From an uncultured Porphyromonadaceae bacterium (GTDB lineage Bacteria > Bacteroidota > Bacteroidia > Bacteroidales > UBA11471), in assembly GCA_900547555.1 (NCBI GenBank), contig URHG01000054.1:1-12477 (forward strand): 12,477 bases of DNA, given 5' to 3'. Every line of letters begins with the position of its first letter. Position 1 is the first letter of the stretch. The notes beneath the pieces are model-generated. The model saw only the letters and a list, made by a program, of their open reading frames with translations, had not been told where the DNA came from and searched no databases. A program made the translations under genes and the position numbers. This document shows, piece after piece, positions 7,581 through 12,423 of the stretch.

Positions 7581-8099
7581 TTACAATTGAAATTCGACAG
7601 TCTGTTTCTCGGAGATAGACCGACGGACATCGATAAGACGTTGGTTGCGACTTCCCCGGAAACGCAAAGATAAGTCTCTTTCGGCTAAAATAAAAGGACC
7701 ATCGACCAAAACATCGACATAAGCAAGTAACTCCCGTGTATCAAGACGGGTAAGCAGATTCTCGAACAGATACCCGGTATAACACCATATCGTCTTGCCA
7801 CACTCTTCCTTGATACGTCTTGCCAACACGCACAACGCCCCGGCCTGCAACATCGGGTCCCCACCCGAGAATGTTACGTTCATATCTGCTTCGCGCACGA
7901 TGTCATAAAGGGTATCGACAGAATATTTCTTACCATTAGCCATATTCCACGACTGCGGGTTATGGCAGCCCTCACAAGCGTTCTCACAGCCGGCAAAGTA
8001 AATGGAGGTACGCAGGCCGACACCATCGACCGACGTACCTTCTACAATATCCAAGACCGAAAGCTCCGGTTCCCGATTATTTATGCACAACCCGGTCAT
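7581..8099 (-). CDS. nrdG: Anaerobic ribonucleotide reductase-activating protein (radical SAM)
   Basis: NrdG uses a 4Fe-4S cluster and S-adenosylmethionine to generate the glycyl radical on NrdD. With ATG at 8099 the product is 172 aa. The cluster motif is C38-x3-C42-x2-C45 (GCENACEGCHNPQSW), followed by the SAM-site FSGGDPML and a C-terminal segment with VDVLVDGPFI. The start overlaps the nrdD stop by 23 bp, which suggests translational coupling. An ATG at 8120 would add seven residues; neither has a clear Shine-Dalgarno sequence, as expected in Bacteroidetes. Upstream extension of the frame to 8345 is a shadow of nrdD and ohyA. The gene itself is intact. Confidence 0.95.
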   Translation of the reverse strand: MTGLCINNREPELSVLDIVEGTSVDGVGLRTSIYFAGCENACEGCHNPQSWNMANGKKYSVDTLYDIVREADMNVTFSGGDPMLQAGALCVLARRIKEECGKTIWCYTGYLFENLLTRLDTRELLAYVDVLVDGPFILAERDLSLRFRGSRNQRLIDVRRSISEKQTVEFQL

Positions 8100-8277
8100 G
8101 AAGTTCTGCAAGTTTGGCATGGTTCCAACGATCGGTAGCCCCGACCAAATATCCGGTAATGCGTTGCAGGCGATCGATGTGCGTACTGCCGCAATTCGGA
8201 CAAACTTCAAGGGCTTCTTGGGCATCTTCATAACCGCAATCCATGCAACGGTTGCGATTGTGATTGACCGACCCGTA
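8077..8277 (-). CDS. nrdD: Anaerobic (class III) ribonucleotide reductase, C-terminal fragment
   Basis: The last ~65 residues of NrdD, beginning near GSVNHNRNRC. They contain the C-terminal zinc site (CMDC and CPNC) and the glycyl-radical segment RITGYLVG, whose central glycine is the radical site, and end with WNHAKLAELHDRVVHK. All of the catalytic barrel, several hundred residues, is absent because the frame runs upstream into an oleate hydratase. The fragment is contiguous with nrdG in the normal Bacteroidetes order, so this side of the join is authentic. Alone it could not be an enzyme. Confidence 0.92.
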   Translation of the reverse strand, partial: YGSVNHNRNRCMDCGYEDAQEALEVCPNCGSTHIDRLQRITGYLVGATDRWNHAKLAELHDRVVHK

Positions 8278-8286
8278 ACCGATATC
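8275..8286. other. Right chimeric join: nrdD to oleate hydratase, in frame
   Basis: On the minus strand the reading goes KYDIGY then GSVNHN. YDIGY is expected in oleate hydratase, where VMRGGREM should follow. GSVNHNRNRCMDC is expected in NrdD. The crossover lies in the D-I-G-Y codons. An IGY-like overlap could be shared microhomology, but the parental sequences are not visible here. Confidence 0.75.
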
Positions 8287-8496
8287 GTATTTGTAGCCGT
8301 CGCAGGCACCGCCGGGGATGGGGTCTTTCTCAAACACATGCACATGCTCGCCCTTCATCTGGCCGTCACGCACCAGATAACATGCAGCCGTCAGTGCGGC
8401 CAGACCGGAACCAATGATATATGCAGATTTATGATCAACACCCTCCGGCTTTTTAGGAGTTGCAAATGCTTCATAGTTGCCACTGGAATAGTACAT
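8275..8496 (-). CDS. ohyA: Oleate hydratase, N-terminal fragment
   Basis: Oleate hydratase is an FAD enzyme that adds water to the cis-9 double bond of unsaturated fatty acids (10-hydroxystearate from oleate). The start at 8496 is supported by GGAGG 7-12 bp upstream. The first ~74 residues are typical: MYYSSGNYEAFATPKKPEGV, then the nucleotide-binding AYIIGSGLAALTAACYLVRD (GxGxxA) and HVHVFEKDPIPGGACDGYKY with the GG loop. Family members are about 560-640 residues, so nearly 90% is missing, including the substrate site. The frame continues into nrdD and would encode a 139-aa hybrid. Ribosome binding site and promoter look Firmicute. The truncation coincides with the change of organism. Confidence 0.9.
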
Positions 8497-8558
8497 AGAA
8501 AAGCCTCCCTGCTTTTTATTGCTTTTTTTCGGCATCCTTGCGCCGTCCTTATGGCAAC

Positions 8559-8587
8559 AGTATACCCCGCGCCGCCGCAGCAGACAA
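8559..8587 (-). promoter_or_regulatory. Sigma-70-type promoter of ohyA
   Basis: Read on the minus strand: -35 TTGTCT (8587-8582), 17-bp GC-rich spacer, -10 TATACT (8564-8559, five of six consensus bases). Transcription would begin about 55 bp before the ohyA ATG. Confidence 0.6.
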
Positions 8588-8606
8588 CAAACAAACTTTA
8601 GCGGGT

Positions 8607-8621
8607 GTATAAATTTTATAC
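8607..8621. repeat. Short inverted repeat upstream of the ohyA promoter
   Basis: GTATAAA and TTTATAC are exact complements separated by one base. The site lies about 20 bp upstream of the ohyA -35 box and could be an operator or an alternative -10 region; no regulator is identifiable. Confidence 0.35.
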
Positions 8622-8727
8622 AATCATTCTGTTTTGCTGGAAATACGTACAAATTGTGACAAAAGCCGCCCTAATAGCGAATCGTTCTGTGCTATGGAGT
8701 GCTTTATAAACCAGTTTCAGCAAAAAG

Positions 8728-8763
8728 AAAAGCACCCAGATTTCAACGAATCCAGGTGCTTTT
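8728..8763 (-). terminator. Intrinsic terminator behind the ssrA 3' end
   Basis: AAAAGCACC (8728-8736) pairs with GGTGCTTTT (8755-8763); on the minus strand a T-rich tail follows (complement of 8716-8731). It starts 3 bp after the CCA end of the tmRNA remnant, as expected for the native ssrA terminator, and its T-runs on both strands allow use in both directions. Confidence 0.8.
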
Positions 8764-8766
8764 TGT

Positions 8767-8790
8767 TGGTGGAGGCGATGGGAGTCGAAC
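8767..8790 (-). other. Attachment site: 3'-terminal 24 bp of tmRNA (ssrA)
   Basis: The minus strand reads GTTCGACTCCCATCGCCTCC then ACCA. This parses as T-loop TTCGACT, T-stem strand CCCAT, acceptor strand CGCCTCC, discriminator A and CCA, and stops exactly where the 5' half of the T arm should begin. The CGCCTCC acceptor strand with TTCGACTCCC is typical of bacterial tmRNA 3' ends (5' partner GGGGGCG). A terminator lies immediately downstream and an integrase gene 140 bp upstream, the standard arrangement of an element inserted in ssrA. The intact gene should lie at the far end of the element, outside the window. A tRNA 3' end with the same acceptor is the alternative. Confidence 0.75.
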
Positions 8791-8869
8791 AATAAAAAAT
8801 GATTGAGTGGCGTCAAAAACATATCTGCAACGCGCCTAAACACTTGCTAAAAATGTAGTGGGGTTGGTT

Positions 8870-8925
8870 TGTAACCCATGTATTTTGCTACGTTTACAAA
8901 AAAGAGTGTTACCAAAACTGTTACC
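8870..8925. repeat. TGTNACC repeats next to the integrase 3' end
   Basis: TGTTACC occurs at 8907-8913 and again at 8919-8925 (12-bp spacing), and the related TGTAACC at 8871 or so (8870-8877 region). They lie between the attachment core and the integrase stop, where arm-type binding sites of tyrosine integrases are usually found. The role is inferred from position. The rest of 8791-8929 holds no gene. Confidence 0.4.
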
Positions 8926-8929
8926 AGAG

Positions 8930-10066
8930 TCAGGCCTGTGCCTTTTTGAATGCCGCGGTGGTAGCGGCAGCAAGATCTTCCCTCTGACCGTCAAGCTCGT
9001 GCCGATACACTCCGGCAGTGTCCATGTTCTTGCTATGGCCCACGAGCATCTTCAGCTGGCTGTCAGTCAGGACGCTGGATTCAACACTGACAAAGGTGTG
9101 CCGCAGCTCGTAAAGTGAAACTTTCGGCTCAAGCCCGTTTGCTTCCTGATAGGATTCCCAGCGGCGATAGAGCGCGTGTTCTGACGGGATCTGAAACAGC
9201 GGGGTATTGTAGTTCAGAAGTATACCTTGAGCCTTCAGAAGCTGCACCTGTGCCTCGTATGCCTCGCGAGCTTCCTTGCCCATGTCAAAAGAGCGGATTG
9301 CGTTTTCGTTTTTTCCGGTCGTCTGTTCCCGGTGCACGTTGATGCTGCGCCGAAGGTTGACCGTGTTCCCTTTGATGTCTCCATACCATAAGCCAATCAG
9401 CTCTCCGGGACGCAGGCCGGTGGAAACGGCAAAGCGATAGGCATAGATATACTCGTCAAATACCGGCTTTCCGTAGTAGGTACGGGTATCTACGCTAAAC
9501 AGCACCTTCAGAGCGGTGGGCTGAAGAATTGTGCGTTTTCCCATTCTCGCATTCTTCGGGATAGACAGATCAGGATGCAGTGTCGTGTACTTGTTCCTTC
9601 TGCACCACTTGACAAAGGCCGTTTCCGCCGCCCGAATCGTCATAAGCGTTTTGCGGCTCAATGGCTTGTCTGAAATCGGCTTGCGCTGGTTCTTCTTCTG
9701 GGATCGCTTCCGAAACGAAACGTCGATTGCCTTTTGAAGGTCGCCCTCGGTCAGCTCGTCAATGCGGATGTTCCCGCAGGTCGGCAGGATATAGCAGTCC
9801 CCGTAACGCTTGCATTGCGTAACATAGGATGTGCCACAGGTGAGCTTCAGCTCTTCCACCCACTCTGAATAAAGGGCGCTGACCTTCTTTTTTCCGTCTC
9901 TGATGCTATCATCAAGCCATGCATCCGCTTTTGCGTTTGCTTCCCGTTGTCCTGTTCGGCCCGGCGTACTGCTGTAAAAGCGCTTGCGGGTGCCGTTCTT
10001 CTGAACTGCGATGCACCAGCGCTTTTCCTTTTCGACCCAAAACGCTGTGTTCGTTCTCTTTTTCAT
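8930..10066 (-). CDS. int: Tyrosine-recombinase integrase of the element
   Basis: Site-specific recombinase that would integrate and excise the element at ssrA. The start at 10066 follows AAAGGAGCAG with 4 bp spacing; the frame extends further upstream without a better site. The 378-aa product has an N-terminal arm-binding region (TAFWVEKEKRWCIAVQKNGT, the AP2-like fold of Tn916-type integrases), a core-binding SAM-like domain (about 62-160) and a catalytic domain (about 175-378). Catalytic residues: Arg219 in STGLRPGEL, a Lys near 252, Tyr319-x-x-Arg322 in LYELRHT (Tyr in the usual His place, frequent in Firmicute integrases), His344 in LVGHS and nucleophile Tyr354 in GVYRH. It lies next to the attachment site and diverges from the 54-aa gene. 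All catalytic positions are kept, so it is probably active. Confidence 0.96.
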   Translation of the reverse strand: MKKRTNTAFWVEKEKRWCIAVQKNGTRKRFYSSTPGRTGQREANAKADAWLDDSIRDGKKKVSALYSEWVEELKLTCGTSYVTQCKRYGDCYILPTCGNIRIDELTEGDLQKAIDVSFRKRSQKKNQRKPISDKPLSRKTLMTIRAAETAFVKWCRRNKYTTLHPDLSIPKNARMGKRTILQPTALKVLFSVDTRTYYGKPVFDEYIYAYRFAVSTGLRPGELIGLWYGDIKGNTVNLRRSINVHREQTTGKNENAIRSFDMGKEAREAYEAQVQLLKAQGILLNYNTPLFQIPSEHALYRRWESYQEANGLEPKVSLYELRHTFVSVESSVLTDSQLKMLVGHSKNMDTAGVYRHELDGQREDLAAATTAAFKKAQA

Positions 10067-10099
10067 CGTTCTGCTCCTTTCGGTTGAAATTGCAAAAGC

Positions 10100-10114
10100 A
10101 TCAAATTTTTTGAT
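10100..10114. repeat. Small inverted repeat between int and the divergent promoter
   Basis: ATCAAA and TTTGAT flank a TTT spacer, immediately upstream of the -35 box of the divergent gene. A possible operator in the shared 150-bp control region. Confidence 0.35.
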
Positions 10115-10119
10115 ATTTG

Positions 10120-10148
10120 TTGACAGCAACAACCGTTTGATGTAACAT
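10120..10148 (+). promoter_or_regulatory. Promoter of the 54-aa divergent gene
   Basis: Consensus -35 TTGACA (10120-10125), 17-bp spacer, -10 TAACAT (10143-10148, four of six). Transcription should start near 10155, about 60 bp upstream of the ATG at 10217. Confidence 0.6.
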
Positions 10149-10162
10149 ATGGTTGTGAGCAG

Positions 10163-10188
10163 TTGTTTTGGCGAGGTCAACAAAACAA
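10163..10188. repeat. Inverted repeat in the leader of the 54-aa gene
   Basis: TTGTTTTG (10163-10170) and CAAAACAA (10181-10188) are exact complements with a 10-bp spacer, just after the predicted transcription start. The position fits an operator of the integrase control region or a leader hairpin. Confidence 0.4.
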
Positions 10189-10216
10189 AAAATGGAACCA
10201 TGGAGGTAACACGCAG

Positions 10217-10381
10217 ATGCAGGATAAAACGGCTGTTCTCGGAAACACCCCGGGTGTTGAGGAGGACGAGCGATACATTGAAAAGGCGTACAGAACTCTC
10301 TCAGAGGATAACCGCAAAAAGCTGGAAGTATACGCTGCCGCGCTGCGAAGAACCCAGCTCTCACATGAAGGGACTGATTGA
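10217..10381 (+). CDS. Small element protein of unknown function, divergent to int
   Basis: A 54-aa protein starting at 10217, ten bases after GGAGGT (10202-10207); a longer frame from 10163 lacks a ribosome binding site. It has its own promoter and a strong terminator, so it is very probably expressed. Sequence features: a short acidic N-terminus (NTPGVEEDERYIEKAY) followed by one amphipathic helix (YRTLSEDNRKKLEVYAAALR). No HTH is evident. It resembles the C-terminal helical tails of phage regulators, and its place opposite the integrase fits a small regulator or excision helper, but no function can be assigned. Only the coding call is confident. Confidence 0.7.
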   Translation: MQDKTAVLGNTPGVEEDERYIEKAYRTLSEDNRKKLEVYAAALRRTQLSHEGTD

Positions 10382-10400
10382 AACGGTTCCTTTATACATT

Positions 10401-10434
10401 GGCCCTTCGGCTTTGCCGAGGGGCCTTTTATTTT
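10401..10434 (+). terminator. Intrinsic terminator of the 54-aa gene
   Basis: GGCCCTTCGGC pairs with GCCGAGGGGCC (one G-U pair) around a TTT loop and is followed by TTTTATTTT. The T-tract overlaps the stop codon of the convergent 182-aa gene. Confidence 0.85.
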
Positions 10435-10976
10435 CCAGCCAGTTCAAATAATTCAGCGCTTGCTTCGCCAAGGGCTGTCTTTTGCCGGTCGCTCATATAA
10501 GAAAGGTAGGGTTCAAAAGCCTGATGATACTTTGCTGCCCAGTTTTCCTTTGCCTTTGATGTCTTGAGCGTCAGTATTTTGTTAGAATACTTTATCTGGG
10601 TTCGATGTATAAGTTCTTCTATTGCGCCATCCCTGAAGTCTAAATCTGTGTATTTGTTCAGCGAATCGGTGGTAGCAGCATTCACTCCGTATTTTTTACA
10701 ATCTTCAAGCATCATAAGCCGACCAACGCAAAAATCGTATCTCATAAAGAACGTTGACGGTTCAGTGGTTGACGAGAGGATTCTGGCACAATCTTGAGCC
10801 TGTTTCAAAAGCTGAGGGGCTAATATCCTTGCATTCGCACGAGAGTTGACAAGATCCATTTGCCCCATCCACTCAGGATTTGGTGAGTATTTTGAACGTT
10901 CATCTTCTTCCGCTGCTTCAACAGCCATCTTGCCAATGACCTTTGTAGCCTTTTTCAACCATTTGAAAATTCCCAT
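10428..10976 (-). CDS. Unrecognised 182-aa protein with an amphipathic N-terminal helix
   Basis: I do not recognise the family. The ATG at 10976 follows AGGGAG by six bases. The first 20 residues (MGIFKWLKKATKVIGKMAVE) form a basic amphipathic helix, not a cleavable signal, followed by a charged hinge (EEDERSKYSPNPEW). The rest is predicted from its pattern to be mostly helical (ILAPQLLKQAQDCARILSS, RYDFCVGRLMMLEDCKKYG, DFRDGAIEELIHRTQIKY, YLSYMSDRQKTALGEASAEL). No catalytic or DNA-binding motif is seen. A membrane-associating or protein-binding role is possible but not supported. A terminator lies 31 bp upstream, so it probably depends on read-through from the TAC operon or on a promoter buried near that terminator. 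It looks like element cargo. Confidence 0.75.
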   Translation of the reverse strand: MGIFKWLKKATKVIGKMAVEAAEEDERSKYSPNPEWMGQMDLVNSRANARILAPQLLKQAQDCARILSSTTEPSTFFMRYDFCVGRLMMLEDCKKYGVNAATTDSLNKYTDLDFRDGAIEELIHRTQIKYSNKILTLKTSKAKENWAAKYHQAFEPYLSYMSDRQKTALGEASAELFELAGK

Positions 10977-11006
10977 TGTAAACTCCCTATAAAAAAGAAA
11001 ATGGAA

Positions 11007-11042
11007 AACAAAAAGCAGGGCTTGCGCTCAGCAAACCCCGCT
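11007..11042 (-). terminator. Intrinsic terminator downstream of the SecB-like gene
   Basis: On the minus strand AGCGGGGTTTGC pairs with GCAAGCCCTGCT (two G-U pairs) around TGAGC and is followed by TTTTTGTTTT. It lies about 70 bp beyond the SecB-like stop and closes the three-gene operon. The surrounding 10977-11112 has no gene. Confidence 0.8.
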
Positions 11043-11112
11043 CTTACAAGTGAATGATATTCTACGCCACATGGCACCCCGTCATTCCCGGAGGATAAAC
11101 ATAGAACGAGGA

Positions 11113-11571
11113 TTAACTTTTGTTTTCTTTTTCAAACTGAGCTTTGAGCAGTTCGTACATATTGACCATTGGAAGCTCGATTTTTCCATGATTAAGAACC
11201 ATAGAGGACATAACCTCCATTTTTGAACGGGCAATGCCATACACCGCTGCAGAGCCGTTGAACCACAATTTTGTTTCAAAATCTTCGTCAGGTACGCTCT
11301 TATCAATCATAAACTTGCCGTGTATAACCATGTGATACTTGCAGGAAGCTTCTGAGCCATCCTGCAATGAATAAACGCCGTCAAGAATGAGCCTGACATA
11401 AGCAGCCTTCTTAGAAGGATCATCAATTGGAACTTGCTCACTGATAGAAACGGAGAGCTGATGCGTTAATTCACACTGCGACACAGCATCAATGATATTA
11501 TTATCAAAAGAGCATTCCGTAAGAAAGCTTCCAAGATACTGAATGTCAGCTTCAAACTGCTTTGCATCCAT
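11113..11571 (-). CDS. SecB-like chaperone of a toxin-antitoxin-chaperone (TAC) operon
   Basis: A 152-aa SecB-family protein. SecB tetramers bind unfolded polypeptides; in TAC systems a SecB-like chaperone protects and folds the antitoxin. The start at 11571 is fixed by GGAGGT seven bases upstream (a GTG nine bases earlier lies in that site). The layout follows SecB: N-terminal strand FEADIQYLGSFLTECSFDNN, strands VRLILDGVYSL and CKYHMVIHGKFMID, then helix and C-terminus GIARSKMEVMSSMVLNHGKI plus ELPMVNMYELL. The last part aligns well with the E. coli stretch around LFPYARECITSMVSRG and LAPVNFDALF. It overlaps the antitoxin gene by 20 bp, so translation is probably coupled. No signal peptide or HTH. 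Firmicutes generally lack an export SecB, which favours the TAC role. Confidence 0.85.
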   Translation of the reverse strand: MDAKQFEADIQYLGSFLTECSFDNNIIDAVSQCELTHQLSVSISEQVPIDDPSKKAAYVRLILDGVYSLQDGSEASCKYHMVIHGKFMIDKSVPDEDFETKLWFNGSAAVYGIARSKMEVMSSMVLNHGKIELPMVNMYELLKAQFEKENKS

Positions 11572-11992
11572 TGTGTGCACCTCCGGTTGGCTTTTTAGGT
11601 GTTTCAGGGAACCGAATCAACCTTGACGAAGAAAAGTCAGGCGTTTTAAAAGCTGTGTTGTTTGCAGCATCAGACTTCACATTTTCAGGTTCGGTGGACA
11701 TGATTCTTTCATCGGGCTTCAAAGGGCACTGTACCGACAGCCCCAAAGCATCGGCAATGTCAATCAAAGTGTTGATGGTATAATTGCATTCTCCGCTCTC
11801 CCAGCGGGAAACAAGGCTCTGCTTTACCCCCATCTTTTCAGCAAGGTCTTTTTGTGTCCAGCCTTTCTCCATGCGGGTATCGTGAATCATCTGCTGGATT
11901 TGAATATTTATTGCGGCTTTTGCCATCTCAGCAGCGGACATGTTTTGGGTAATGGCTTTGATTAAATCAGATAAAGTTGCTCTGCAAGACAT
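11552..11992 (-). CDS. XRE-family HigA-like antitoxin with a C-terminal tail
   Basis: A 146-aa DNA-binding antitoxin. The ATG at 11992 follows the toxin stop by 2 bp, with an AAGGGGG site overlapping the toxin end. Residues 34-88 form an XRE helix-turn-helix (IHDTRMEKGWTQKDLAEKMG, KQSLVSRWESGECNYTINTL, IDIADALGL), the HigA-type fold. About 33 residues precede it. A ~58-residue, mostly polar tail with little predicted structure follows (about 89-146), including a small hydrophobic patch SSSRLIRFPETP. In TAC systems the chaperone recognises a C-terminal chaperone-addiction (ChAD) extension of the antitoxin; this tail is the natural candidate. The protein should bind toxin and repress the operon, probably through the palindrome before the toxin gene. 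Confidence 0.9.
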   Translation of the reverse strand: MSCRATLSDLIKAITQNMSAAEMAKAAINIQIQQMIHDTRMEKGWTQKDLAEKMGVKQSLVSRWESGECNYTINTLIDIADALGLSVQCPLKPDERIMSTEPENVKSDAANNTAFKTPDFSSSRLIRFPETPKKPTGGAHNGCKAV

Positions 11993-11994
11993 AA

Positions 11995-12417
11995 TCAGTC
12001 CCCCTTTTTAAGTTCATTAAAGCGCTGCTTTGCAATAGGAGTATATTTGGGATAAGCGGTGTTTTGATGCCCTGCGCGCTCATGAAAAGCGGTTAGAAGG
12101 TAAACCATTTCATTCTGATAGACAAATAGAACACGTATGTTTGAACCCGGAAGTAAAAAGCGCATGGAACACAAAGGAGATTGTCCGACAAGATATTCCA
12201 TGTTTGATTTTTTCTTGCGAATACAAACATCTCCATAATCCCGGAGTTTTGCAAGATTATCAGAGAGTCTTGACATGAACTGTTGCTCAATTCCGCCTCT
12301 TCTCAAAAGGAGAACAAGTTCTGGTATAAAAAGCTGGTGAATAGAAAGCATGCTGCCATATCTTTCAAAAAGATCTTCTAGCAGCATTTGAAACAATACG
12401 TCGTTCAGATTGACCAC
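11995..12417 (-). CDS. HigB/RelE-superfamily (gp49-like) toxin
   Basis: The first gene of the operon, encoding up to 140 aa. The core matches HigB/gp49-like mRNA interferases: helix QQFMSRLSDNLAKLRDYGD, basic loop IRKKKSNMEYLVG, strand MRFLLPGSNIRVLFVYQNEM, strand VYLLTAFHERAGHQNTAYP, and C-terminal helix YTPIAKQRFNELKK, in place of the usual alternation of LyElR, RilFf and LhgF.KK. Such toxins cleave mRNA at the ribosome. The start is uncertain: GTG at 12417 gives full length but a poorly spaced CAGGA site; ATG at 12387 or 12351 would give 130 or 118 aa without a clear site. Toxin before antitoxin is the HigBA order. No frameshift or internal stop is seen. Confidence 0.83.
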   Translation of the reverse strand: MVNLNDVLFQMLLEDLFERYGSMLSIHQLFIPELVLLLRRGGIEQQFMSRLSDNLAKLRDYGDVCIRKKKSNMEYLVGQSPLCSMRFLLPGSNIRVLFVYQNEMVYLLTAFHERAGHQNTAYPKYTPIAKQRFNELKKGD

Positions 12418-12423
12418 ATCCTG

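Noticed and set aside
1280..8280. A 7-kb Bacteroidales-to-Firmicute horizontal transfer
   Set aside because: Both ends are mid-gene, there are no integrase, IS, direct repeats or att sites at the joins, and the two Firmicute flanks do not reconstitute ohyA. Housekeeping genes such as topB, purN and nrdDG are also unlikely cargo. Chimeric assembly is simpler.
8121..8345. Upstream extension of the nrdG frame giving a 254-aa protein
   Set aside because: The extra residues lie antisense-free but out of frame over nrdD and ohyA, show low-complexity nonsense composition, and NrdG homologues begin near the 8099 ATG.
8616..8843. Minus-strand ORF of 75 aa over the terminator and att site
   Set aside because: It spans the ssrA 3' end and its terminator, has no ribosome binding site, and the translated protein resembles nothing.
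11552..12417. HigBA as a plain two-gene toxin-antitoxin system
   Set aside because: The SecB-like gene overlaps the antitoxin gene by 20 bp with its own RBS and shares the terminator, so the three genes form one unit.
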